From a virus: a stretch of DNA of 35,913 nucleotides. Both the position numbers and the translations under genes were made by a program. The stretch's first letter is position 1. The number at the start of each line of letters is the position of its first letter. Location: positions 1 through 35,913 of IMG/VR virus record IMGVR_UViG_3300032896_000435, one strand, 5' to 3'. The notes under the pieces are model-generated. The model saw only the letters and a list, made by a program, of their open reading frames with translations. It had not been told where the DNA came from and did no database searches. Shown here one piece after another: positions 30,716 through 35,913 of the stretch.

Positions 30716-30916
30716 ATGAAAAAAGAACCGAAATCCACTCGCAGCGTGGCGCGAGACGCATTGCCTCCCGAACTTACGGCCGCCCTTGTAGCTGGTGCAG
30801 GAACCGCCGCATCCATAGCTGTGAAAGAAACGTATAAAGTCGTTAAGAAGACGATAACCAACAAGAAGAAAGCTAAATCCGAGAATCCCAAAATCATCCT
30901 GACCGATGATGATTAA
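30716..30916 (+). CDS. Small Lys-rich protein with an Ala-rich helix
   Basis: A 66-residue protein starting MKKEPKSTRSVARD. It has a hydrophobic stretch LTAALVAGAGTAASIAV (about residues 23-39), then a Lys-rich region and an acidic end ILTDDD. The frame is open upstream, but the promoter and the change in composition point to ATG 30716. The local sequence is richer in A+T than its surroundings, as in recently acquired genes. Function unknown; a toxin-, antitoxin- or membrane-type role is conceivable but not shown. Confidence 0.6.
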   Translation: MKKEPKSTRSVARDALPPELTAALVAGAGTAASIAVKETYKVVKKTITNKKKAKSENPKIILTDDD

Positions 30917-30952
30917 GGGCGCTTGCTTAGGATTCCTGTAGCGGTCTCGTCA

Positions 30953-31000
30953 GCATCCGCTCTACGGATGTACGCCGTCTGCTTAAGTCAGTCGGCGTTT
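30953..31000. terminator. Two hairpins at a convergent gene junction
   Basis: A first hairpin has arms CATCCG/CGGATG with a 5-base loop (about 30954-30970). A second has arms ACGCCGTCTG (30972-30981) and CAGTCGGCGT (30989-30998) with one mismatch, followed by TT on the plus strand. They lie between the ends of the plus-strand 30716 gene and the minus-strand 31007 gene. The T-run is short, so termination strength is uncertain. Confidence 0.45.
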
Positions 31001-31006
31001 CGACCT

Positions 31007-31540
31007 TTACGCTGCTGCCGCTGCTGCGGCTTTCGCCTTGGGCTTGAGCCTGAGTTCGACGCTCTCGCCCTTGGCGACGACGGGTCTGACCCTGAACGAA
31101 AGCAGCCACACGCCCTGCTTCTCGTCCACGGGGATGAGGTTGACGCCGTGCTTCCTGACGTTCAGAACCTCATACTCCCTCTGCACGAGGTTGCTGTGCA
31201 GCCCTTGGGCGCTGAAAATCATGCCCTCGCGGATGACGACGGCTTTCGTCTTCATCCGCTGAACTGACTTCAGTCCCGCCTTGTCCCGCATCACGGAGTA
31301 GAACCACCGCTCCGGGTGCTTCGACTCCGGGTTCGCCCACTTCGACCACGACAGCTTGTCGGCGCACCCGTTGACGGTTTTGCCTTCGGCGAGCGCCTGC
31401 CAGACGGGTTCGAGAACTGATCGAAGCTCCTCCGTCTGAGCACGTCTCCGTTCGTTGTAGTGCTTGCTTGACTGCGTGATGGTGCTGTACAGCTTTTTCG
31501 CGGCTTCGCCCTGTTCGTCGAGCCGCTTGTTGGTAGCCAT
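31007..31540 (-). CDS. Protein of unknown function with poly-alanine end
   Basis: A 177-residue protein starting MATNKRLDEQGEAAKK. The first 60 residues are a charged helix or coiled coil; the middle (about 60-130) has mixed structure with VMRDKAGLKSVQRMKTK and EYEVLNVRKHG; the end is a run of seven Ala after a Lys-rich stretch. GGGAG precedes the ATG at 31540. It follows the zinc-protein pair in the early region. No motif known to me; DNA-associated function would fit the position. Confidence 0.8.
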   Translation of the reverse strand: MATNKRLDEQGEAAKKLYSTITQSSKHYNERRRAQTEELRSVLEPVWQALAEGKTVNGCADKLSWSKWANPESKHPERWFYSVMRDKAGLKSVQRMKTKAVVIREGMIFSAQGLHSNLVQREYEVLNVRKHGVNLIPVDEKQGVWLLSFRVRPVVAKGESVELRLKPKAKAAAAAAA

Positions 31541-31703
31541 TGGCTTCTCCCTTTCGGGCGGCGGCTACCTAGCAACAATTTCGTCGCCAGAGCCTATTCC
31601 GCCAATCATAGGATACACCGGAGCTTCGGAAAAGGTCCAAGTGACTTTAAGCGGCCCGGTTTGATCGGGTTGCGGGGAGGATTCAGACGGCGGTGAAAGC
31701 GGA
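31541..31703 (-). other. Spacer with an open, protein-like frame but no start
   Basis: Behind the stop at 31704 the frame that is one base further along the message stays open for about 55 codons and looks natural (TGPLKVTWTFSEAP, then MIGGIGSGDEIVAR). It has no usable start codon. Removing one base in the four-C run at 31733-31736 (plus strand) would fuse it to the end of the upstream gene. No terminator or promoter seen. Confidence 0.35.
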
Positions 31704-31931
31704 CTAATCGGTCGAGCGTCGGCGCGGAGTTTCCCCGGCGTCGCAGGACGGGCAATGCAACGCGCCCAAGTAGAACGGATCGTCCGGCGTCTCGGCGTAG
31801 ACCAGCTTGGCGTCCGGGTGCAGACCGCAGTAGACGCGGCAATCCCCGCGCTCGCCGTTCGAGAATGCCTCCCTGACGCAAAGGTGCGGGGCCGGCTTCC
31901 ACTCGCCTGCTGGGATCGTCTTGGGGGTCAT
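31704..31931 (-). CDS. Small protein with a C-terminal Cys pair
   Basis: A 75-residue protein starting MTPKTIPAGEWKPAP. Cysteines at LCVRE, DCRVYCG and HCPSC suggest metal binding. The ATG at 31931 shares one base with the stop of the previous gene (TGATG), and AAGGTG is near. The last nine codons (from ETPRR) are Arg-rich, and the continuation in another frame is more protein-like, so the C-terminus may be altered by a one-base shift. Confidence 0.65.
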   Translation of the reverse strand: MTPKTIPAGEWKPAPHLCVREAFSNGERGDCRVYCGLHPDAKLVYAETPDDPFYLGALHCPSCDAGETPRRRSTD

Positions 31932-32110
31932 CAGTCGTACCACCTTCGGGTGCATTCCTTGTAGAAGGCGCAGTCCTCTTTGTCGGCGTGATAGTAGCCG
32001 TCGTTATGTATCGACCTGAGTATCCTGTCGCCGATGTCAATCGACCGCAGGCACATCAAGCATGTGCTTTCGTACCGCGCCCGGAACGGGCGTTTAACCT
32101 TGTCGCTCAT
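31931..32110 (-). CDS. 59-residue zinc-finger-type protein
   Basis: A small protein starting MSDKVKRPFRARYES. It has CLMC, then HNDGYYH and DCAFYKEC, an arrangement like a single zinc ribbon or PARP-type finger. AGGAG lies about 5 bases before ATG 32110; the frame is open slightly upstream but that part is not needed. It is coupled to the next gene. Confidence 0.72.
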   Translation of the reverse strand: MSDKVKRPFRARYESTCLMCLRSIDIGDRILRSIHNDGYYHADKEDCAFYKECTRRWYD

Positions 32111-32453
32111 TTTCTCTCCTGTTGATCCCCGCCGCGCCAAAACCCGGCGCGGCGTCGGCTTCGCCGAACATCCCTGTTACCGAACCGCCTCTCTAGGCTG
32201 TGCGTAATGAAGAAAGAGTTCGGGAAACCGAACCAAAAACCGTCCACGCTCTTCACTTCTTCTTTCATTTCACACATCCGTAGAGCTAAAGAAATCTTGT
32301 TAAGATGCCAAAGGACTTACGCGACGCTCTTCATGAAAAAGTTCGTGCAATTCCGCTTGGAATTATTTTTTACGCCGCGACCAATAATTCCCCCCACGCT
32401 CTTCATGAAGAGCGTCAAGGGGATTGGAAAATTAGGGGATTGTTTTTTGCCCG
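32111..32453. promoter_or_regulatory. AT-rich regulatory region with repeats and a 20-base palindrome
   Basis: This 343-base spacer is poorer in G+C than the rest. ACGCTCTTCATGAAGAGCGT (32396-32415) is a perfect palindrome. Its left half recurs at 32324-32337 (14 identical bases) and as 10 bases at 32246-32255. A second inverted repeat, AATTCC/GGAATT, lies at 32349-32364, followed by six T (32366-32371). Near the left end a GC-rich stretch has inverted arms around 32135-32155. The region sits behind the ATPase gene and could be an operator or replication origin. Plus-strand frames run through it but look like non-genes. Confidence 0.55.
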
Positions 32454-33776
32454 TCATAGCTCCCCGTCAGGCATGGTTTTTTCGCTCATGGAAGAGAACT
32501 GTTTCGCCCTCGCCGCGAGCACCGGATTGCTCGGCGAATCGTCCCATTGGTACATCGCCGCGCCGCCGCGCCCGGACTTGGGACCGGGCTTCTTCCTGAC
32601 GATCCCCTTCGCGACCGCGTCTTGGATATGCCGCCATGCCGTGAGTTCTCCTATCTGAAATGCCCTCGCCATGTCGAGCACCGTCCACCAGTCGGCTTGA
32701 CCCTCAAACCATACGATCTCGCCCACGGCTGCGCTGACTTCCAAATCGACATCGGCGACCTCGGCGAGCTTGCCGTCCTTGAACCCCAGCGTGAATTTCT
32801 CGGCCGGGGCGTTGCGAAGCAACGCGAACAGAAGACGCAAGCCTTTGATGTCGTCGCCCTCGGGGAACTGGAGCACCACCACGGTCTCGCTCAGCCTCGC
32901 CCACGCCTGAGACCCCAGCAGGTTGTCGCGCTTTGCGCTGTATCCCTGCTTTATCTTGAGCTTTGGCGAGCCGAGCGTCCCTATGACAGCGATGTTGAAA
33001 TGCTTGGCCACGCGGTCGAGCGCCACCATGAACTCGGTGATGCACTTGATTTCCCCCACCTCGCTCACCAGCATGTCCACGCCCTCGACCACGATCACCT
33101 CGGGCATAGCGCCCTGAGACTGGAGCTTTTCAAGCCACCGGATGATCTGCTGCACCGCGCCGATGTCCCACGCCAGCTTCATGCGCCCGAACGGAATGGC
33201 CTTGAGCGGCAGCCCCATGCGCTGCATTGTGGTTTCGTGCGCAGCCTCGCCCCGGTCAACCGCCGCCACGGCGAACTTCCGCCTGAACGTTGTGTGCCCA
33301 AGGAACATCTCGCCTTCCTTCTGGGCGAGAAGCATTTGATATAGGAACGTGGTCTTGCTCGCGCCTGATGGCGCTCCGACCAGCGACACTTCGCCAAGCG
33401 GGAACCATCCGTCTATCTCGCCTTGGAGCGGTCCCATGACATACGGTCGCGGCTTTGTTCTCGGCACCGCAGGAGTTTTGAATATCAACCCAAGGTCATC
33501 CTTGAGCTTTTCCTTCTCGGCTTCGGCCGCGATGTAAAGCGCGGAGTCCGTGTGGTCGCCGCAACGGTTCTCGCCGATCACAGCCTTGAACGTGCCCGCG
33601 CCGCACGGCTTTCCGTCCGGCATGACGAAGTCGCACGGCGCGACTTTGCCGGGCTTGTACTTCGATGCGTCCAGTCCTTTCTTTCGCGGGGATGGTGAGG
33701 GCTGCTTGAGCGCGGCATCTACCCGCTCAAAGTCAAGCTCGTCGTCTAACAGTCGTTCTAATTCTGAATTGCTCAT
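32454..33776 (-). CDS. AAA_25 / RepA-like replication ATPase with zinc-binding N-terminus
   Basis: A 440-residue RecA/KaiC-type ATPase. Residues 45-76 contain C48, C58, C72 and H75, likely a zinc site. The ATP site Walker A is GAPSGASKT at 134-142, Walker B is EVIVVEGVDML at about 226-236, and LGSQAWARLSE resembles the sensor region. The last 70 residues contain a helix-turn-helix (MARAFQIGELTAWRHIQDA). Such proteins act as replicative helicase or helicase loader in phages and plasmids. No primase or initiator is seen in the window. The 122-base leader carries nested inverted repeats. The ribosome site is weak (AGAGA). Confidence 0.85.
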   Translation of the reverse strand: MSNSELERLLDDELDFERVDAALKQPSPSPRKKGLDASKYKPGKVAPCDFVMPDGKPCGAGTFKAVIGENRCGDHTDSALYIAAEAEKEKLKDDLGLIFKTPAVPRTKPRPYVMGPLQGEIDGWFPLGEVSLVGAPSGASKTTFLYQMLLAQKEGEMFLGHTTFRRKFAVAAVDRGEAAHETTMQRMGLPLKAIPFGRMKLAWDIGAVQQIIRWLEKLQSQGAMPEVIVVEGVDMLVSEVGEIKCITEFMVALDRVAKHFNIAVIGTLGSPKLKIKQGYSAKRDNLLGSQAWARLSETVVVLQFPEGDDIKGLRLLFALLRNAPAEKFTLGFKDGKLAEVADVDLEVSAAVGEIVWFEGQADWWTVLDMARAFQIGELTAWRHIQDAVAKGIVRKKPGPKSGRGGAAMYQWDDSPSNPVLAARAKQFSSMSEKTMPDGEL

Positions 33777-33818
33777 ATTCGTCTCTTTTTGCTCGTCCTA
33801 GTGCGGAGGGTTAGCCGC

Positions 33819-33900
33819 AGGGTTGAGAGAAGTTTGGGCTAGGCGGACGAACGAAACCTAGCCCTCTCTCTTGAATCTCGGTTTCCCGATCTTCAACCCT
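33819..33900 (-). other. Nested inverted repeats in the leader of the ATPase gene
   Basis: Outer arms AGGGTTGA (33819-33826) and TCAACCCT (33893-33900), inner arms GGGCTAGG (33836-33843) and CCTAGCCC (33857-33864), with GAGAGA/TCTCTC between them on the two sides. All arms are perfect. Together they can fold an 82-base structure with a side hairpin. The stop of the HTH gene overlaps the outer arm. Confidence 0.7.
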
Positions 33901-34129
33901 ACCTAGCATCAGGTAGTTCTTTTTCTTCGATCCTGCCGCAGGGTTTTCGCTCCCATGCCCGCTTCGGCATCTGCAACTCGTCCCTCCAGCGGTACGCCGT
34001 CCCACGGTTCAGCCGCATCATCCTGCGGGCCTCGTCCACGCTCAGCCCGCCCCGGAGCAGGCACGCGAACCTGTGCTTCCTCTCGATCTGCCGTTTCTGC
34101 GCCTCCCTCGTCGGTCTTCCCTTTTTCAT
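33899..34129 (-). CDS. Small helix-turn-helix DNA-binding protein
   Basis: A 76-residue protein starting MKKGRPTREAQKRQIE. A helix-turn-helix of the resolvase/transposase-helper type follows: ACLLRGGLSVDEARRMMRLNRGTAYRWRDEL, with an AT-hook-like start. It lies first on the minus strand, opposite a plus-strand gene, and before the ATPase, so it may regulate the early genes. GGGAG precedes the ATG. It is too small and too unlike CI/Cro to call a repressor. Confidence 0.78.
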   Translation of the reverse strand: MKKGRPTREAQKRQIERKHRFACLLRGGLSVDEARRMMRLNRGTAYRWRDELQMPKRAWERKPCGRIEEKELPDAR

Positions 34130-34222
34130 GCCTCGCTCCCTACATATAAGGTTGAAAGTCTCTTTCCTGATACTGCCGGGTCGCCAATTAGTCCCTTTTC
34201 TCCGCTACCGAGCCCTTATGTA
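34130..34222. promoter_or_regulatory. Divergent promoter/operator region
   Basis: Here transcription must start to the left (HTH gene) and to the right (34344 gene). CCTTATATGTAG on the minus strand (about 34140-34151) and CCTTATGTAG on the plus strand (about 34214-34223) form inverted near-copies that may be the two -10 regions or operator halves. No clean -35 boxes seen. Confidence 0.4.
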
Positions 34223-34324
34223 GAGCCTGACCGCAGGCGGCTTGGCGGGACGGGGAGACATCCTCGAAAACCTTCTAGCCGTCCGGTGGCTCCCGTCCAA
34301 GAACCGGGACCTGCGGTCAGGCTC
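34223..34324 (+). ncRNA. Long hairpin in the leader of the 34344 gene
   Basis: GAGCCTGACCGCAGG (34223-34237) and CCTGCGGTCAGGCTC (34310-34324) pair perfectly over 15 bases. Inside, CTTGG/CCAAG and ACGGG/CCCGT extend the stem with bulges, and AGCCG/TGGCT forms a side hairpin. So about 102 bases fold into a branched structure. It ends 20 bases before a gene with a strong ribosome site, so it may be a leader RNA; a terminator is unlikely as no T-run follows. Confidence 0.55.
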
Positions 34325-34343
34325 AAAACTAGAGGAGGTTCCG

Positions 34344-34574
34344 ATGGAACGACCGAAATGCGAGATACCGGACTGCGAGCGCCCGGCGACAGAGATGGTG
34401 GGCTTGCTTCACGACTTCAGGTACAGGTTGACTTGCCGGAACCACAAGAGCCACTGGTACGACAAGGGAGGCTTCGGCTGCTGGTTCGCGAAGCTCGAAG
34501 GCTATATAGAGGACAAGTCGATTGAAGAACACTTCCGCGACAACCAAGCCCGAGCGGCGACACGCGGCGAATGA
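34344..34574 (+). CDS. Small Cys/His-rich protein
   Basis: A 76-residue protein starting MERPKCEIPDCERP. C-x-x-x-x-C near the start and C-x-x-H (LTCRNHKSH) form a likely zinc site; the C-terminal half is helical. The start has an AGAGGAGG sequence 5-7 bases upstream, the best ribosome site of the window, so ATG 34344 is chosen over the longer frame from 34242. It is preceded by the long hairpin. Function unknown. Confidence 0.75.
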   Translation: MERPKCEIPDCERPATEMVGLLHDFRYRLTCRNHKSHWYDKGGFGCWFAKLEGYIEDKSIEEHFRDNQARAATRGE

Positions 34575-34706
34575 GCAGGTTCGCATAAGGCGGGGAAACC
34601 CAACCGGACAATTTGCGAGGGGCGGCTGTATACTACAGGCGCAAGACCAGCGTCAGGCGACAAAATTCGGACAAGGGGAACGGATGAAAAAGATGACCGC
34701 CAAGGA

Positions 34707-34712
34707 TATAAT
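34707..34712 (+). promoter_or_regulatory. -10 box of the tRNA gene
   Basis: TATAAT is a perfect -10 box, 8 bases before the first base of the tRNA. No good -35 box is found at 16-18 bases. A second possible -10 (TATACT) lies at about 34630. Confidence 0.45.
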
Positions 34713-34720
34713 GTCCGAGA

Positions 34721-34798
34721 GACCCCGTAGCTCAGTCGGATCAGAGCGCCGTCCTTCTAAGTCGGAGGTCGTGGGTTCGAGTCCCACCGGGGTCGCCA
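34721..34798 (+). tRNA. tRNA-Arg (anticodon UCU), CCA encoded
   Basis: Full cloverleaf: acceptor GACCCCG/CGGGGTC with discriminator G and CCA, D-stem GCTC/GAGC, anticodon loop CTTCTAA giving UCU for AGA codons, and T-stem GTGGG/CCCAC with TTCGAGT loop. The anticodon stem CCGTC/GTCGG has one T-T mismatch in its fourth pair. AGA is rare in GC-rich genomes; this tRNA is both a common phage cargo and a common integration site. It lies 59 bases before the integrase start. Confidence 0.96.
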
Positions 34799-34822
34799 CA
34801 CCGCCTCATTACCGACGGCCTA

Positions 34823-34851
34823 TTGGTTTGGTTGACAGTCTTCCGTATTCT
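34823..34851 (+). promoter_or_regulatory. Possible integrase promoter
   Basis: TTGGTT (34823-34828) and TATTCT (34846-34851) are 17 bases apart, and the ATG lies 7 bases after the -10 box. The spacing to the ATG is the same as for the 30716 gene. No ribosome site precedes the ATG, so the message would be leaderless. Confidence 0.4.
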
Positions 34852-34857
34852 CCCTCC

Positions 34858-35913
34858 ATGGCGGCTCCCAAGCGAAAGCGAGGAAAAATGCTTGAGGAGT
34901 CAGTGTCTTTCAAGGAGCAGTCGGAGAAGTGGATCAAGTGGGCTACGACGCGCAGCAGGAAGCCGATTTTGCTAACGTCGATTCCCACAATTCGGTGCGC
35001 TCTCGACAAATACATCCTGCCGGAGATCGGCGAACTGCCGCTGTCGAAAATCCACAACGGCACGTGCAGACCGATTGTCGAGAGGATGAAGGAAGCAGGG
35101 CTGTCGTCGAGTTCGATGAACGGCTACATGAACATCGTCAAGGCTGTGATGAAAAGCGTCATCGACCCGGAGACAGGCGAGCCGAAGTATAACCGCAAAT
35201 GGAACTCGACGTTCCTCGATTTGCCCGTCGTCGAGTACACGAAGCAGCCATGCCTGACGGCGGATCAGGTGGAGTCCATGTTGGAGGATGCGAAGTACGA
35301 GTGGGAACGCGTGCTCTATATTCTGCTCGCGTCGAGCGGTCTCAGAATTTCCGAGGCGCTCGGCTTGGAGTGGAAGCACGTGGTCAACAACGGTCGCACG
35401 CTGGTCGTCGAGCAGAAGGTGAACCGCTTCGGCAAGATCGAGCGCAAGCTCAAGACGAAAAGCGGCAAGCGCGAAGTCGATCTTCACCCGGTCGTTGCGA
35501 AGGAGCTTCTCGCGTTCCGGCACGAGCAGAACGGTCTGCTGTTCTCGACGCGCGAAGGCACTCCGCATCTCGGCAACAACCTTGAGCGCCGCAGGCTGCG
35601 GGAGCACGCCAAGGGTTCGTGGCACCAGTTCCGCAGATTCAGGAATACGCACCTGCGGAAGAACGGCTGCCTCGAAGACCTTCGACTTTTTTGGCTCGGC
35701 CACAAGCCGACCGAAATGGGCGAAGTCTACTCGAAGCTCAAGGACGACCTGCCGACCCGGCTGGAATGGGCGGAGAAGGTAGGACTTGGGTTCAAGCTGG
35801 TTCAGCGGGACCCGCGCACGATCAGGCGGATCGGCAAGCCGCGCGGTCGGACGTGGAAGCCGGGACAGGTAGTAGAAGCAAAGGCGAAGCGGATCGCCCT
35901 TCGGGAAGACTGA
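34858..35913 (+). CDS. int: Tyrosine-type site-specific integrase
   Basis: A 351-residue phage integrase. The N-terminal SAM-like core-binding domain (about 15-110) is followed by the catalytic domain: Arg163 in SGLRISEAL, Lys in the TKSGKRE beta-hairpin (about 202-206), His256-x-x-Arg259 (HQFR), His282 in WLGHKP and nucleophile Tyr291 in EVYSKL. All six catalytic positions are present. A basic tail of 55 residues with KPRGRTWKPG follows. It integrates and, with a helper, excises the phage. The frame is open upstream through the whole tRNA; I choose ATG 34858 after the tRNA, but ATG 34684 with AAGGGG upstream would give an in-frame longer product. The stop is the last codon of the window. Confidence 0.95.
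   Translation: MAAPKRKRGKMLEESVSFKEQSEKWIKWATTRSRKPILLTSIPTIRCALDKYILPEIGELPLSKIHNGTCRPIVERMKEAGLSSSSMNGYMNIVKAVMKSVIDPETGEPKYNRKWNSTFLDLPVVEYTKQPCLTADQVESMLEDAKYEWERVLYILLASSGLRISEALGLEWKHVVNNGRTLVVEQKVNRFGKIERKLKTKSGKREVDLHPVVAKELLAFRHEQNGLLFSTREGTPHLGNNLERRRLREHAKGSWHQFRRFRNTHLRKNGCLEDLRLFWLGHKPTEMGEVYSKLKDDLPTRLEWAEKVGLGFKLVQRDPRTIRRIGKPRGRTWKPGQVVEAKAKRIALRED

Noticed and set aside
31606-32040. 144-codon minus-strand frame across the small zinc genes
   Set aside because: Pro/Arg-rich shadow; the two small genes with ribosome sites and overlapping junctions fit better.
32207-32658. Two plus-strand frames over the AT-rich spacer
   Set aside because: They run deep into the ATPase gene in antisense, and their repeated TLFMK sequence is just the translated DNA repeat. 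No good ribosome site.
34684-34857. Integrase start upstream of the tRNA as the main start
   Set aside because: It would translate the tRNA as protein (SSVGSERRP...), which is typical of chance read-through; kept only as a finding.

Overview
The window reads as a nearly complete temperate siphophage (prophage or circular-phage type) with HK97-type head genes and lambda-type tail genes. Almost all genes lie on the minus strand and are read from right to left. A tyrosine integrase and a tRNA-Arg gene sit on the plus strand at the right end. The base composition is GC-rich. Several structural proteins carry Ser/Thr/Gly-rich sugar-binding and beta-sandwich modules of the kind common in soil and plant-polymer bacteria. 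The domain duplicated in the 597-residue protein reminds me of Acidobacteriota surface proteins, but the host assignment is inference only. No endolysin, holin or CI-type repressor could be recognised with confidence.

Layout from right to left, following transcription: integrase and tRNA-Arg(UCU) (34721-35913, plus strand); a small zinc-binding gene behind a long hairpin (34223-34574, plus strand); a divergently read HTH protein (33899-34129); an AAA_25/RepA-like ATPase with a zinc-binding N-terminus (32454-33776); small zinc-ribbon and unknown genes (31007-32110); a short block of plus-strand small genes (29976-30916); then a tightly overlapping minus-strand run (26539-29882). That run holds two tiny zinc/AT-hook genes, an unknown gene, an NAD-dependent epimerase, and two paralogous galactosyltransferase-like (GT31/fringe) genes separated by small genes. 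A DNA methyltransferase with a C-terminal Mrr-like nuclease domain and an HNH endonuclease fused to a P-loop kinase-like domain follow.

The packaging and head module has an unusual order: TerS, major capsid protein with its own terminator, TerL, portal, ClpP-like protease. In most HK97-type phages the capsid gene follows the protease. The portal gene carries an apparent one-base shift near its 5' end. Connector, head-tail joining and tail-terminator genes follow, with several fibre-like or decoration-like genes between them, and then a GT2 glycosyltransferase next to the tail-tube gene. The tail module is classical: tube, G and G-T chaperones with a well-formed -1 slippery site and hairpin, tape measure, DUF2460, BR0599/DUF2163, NlpC/P60 peptidase, and a 1469-residue J-like tail-tip protein carrying four carbohydrate-binding repeats and a LamG domain.

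The parts most worth a second look are the overlapping glycosyltransferase/epimerase/methyltransferase island, the displaced capsid gene, the cluster of unexplained RNA structures (20430-20483, 33819-33900, 34223-34324, 32246-32415), and the tRNA that lies inside the upstream extension of the integrase reading frame.
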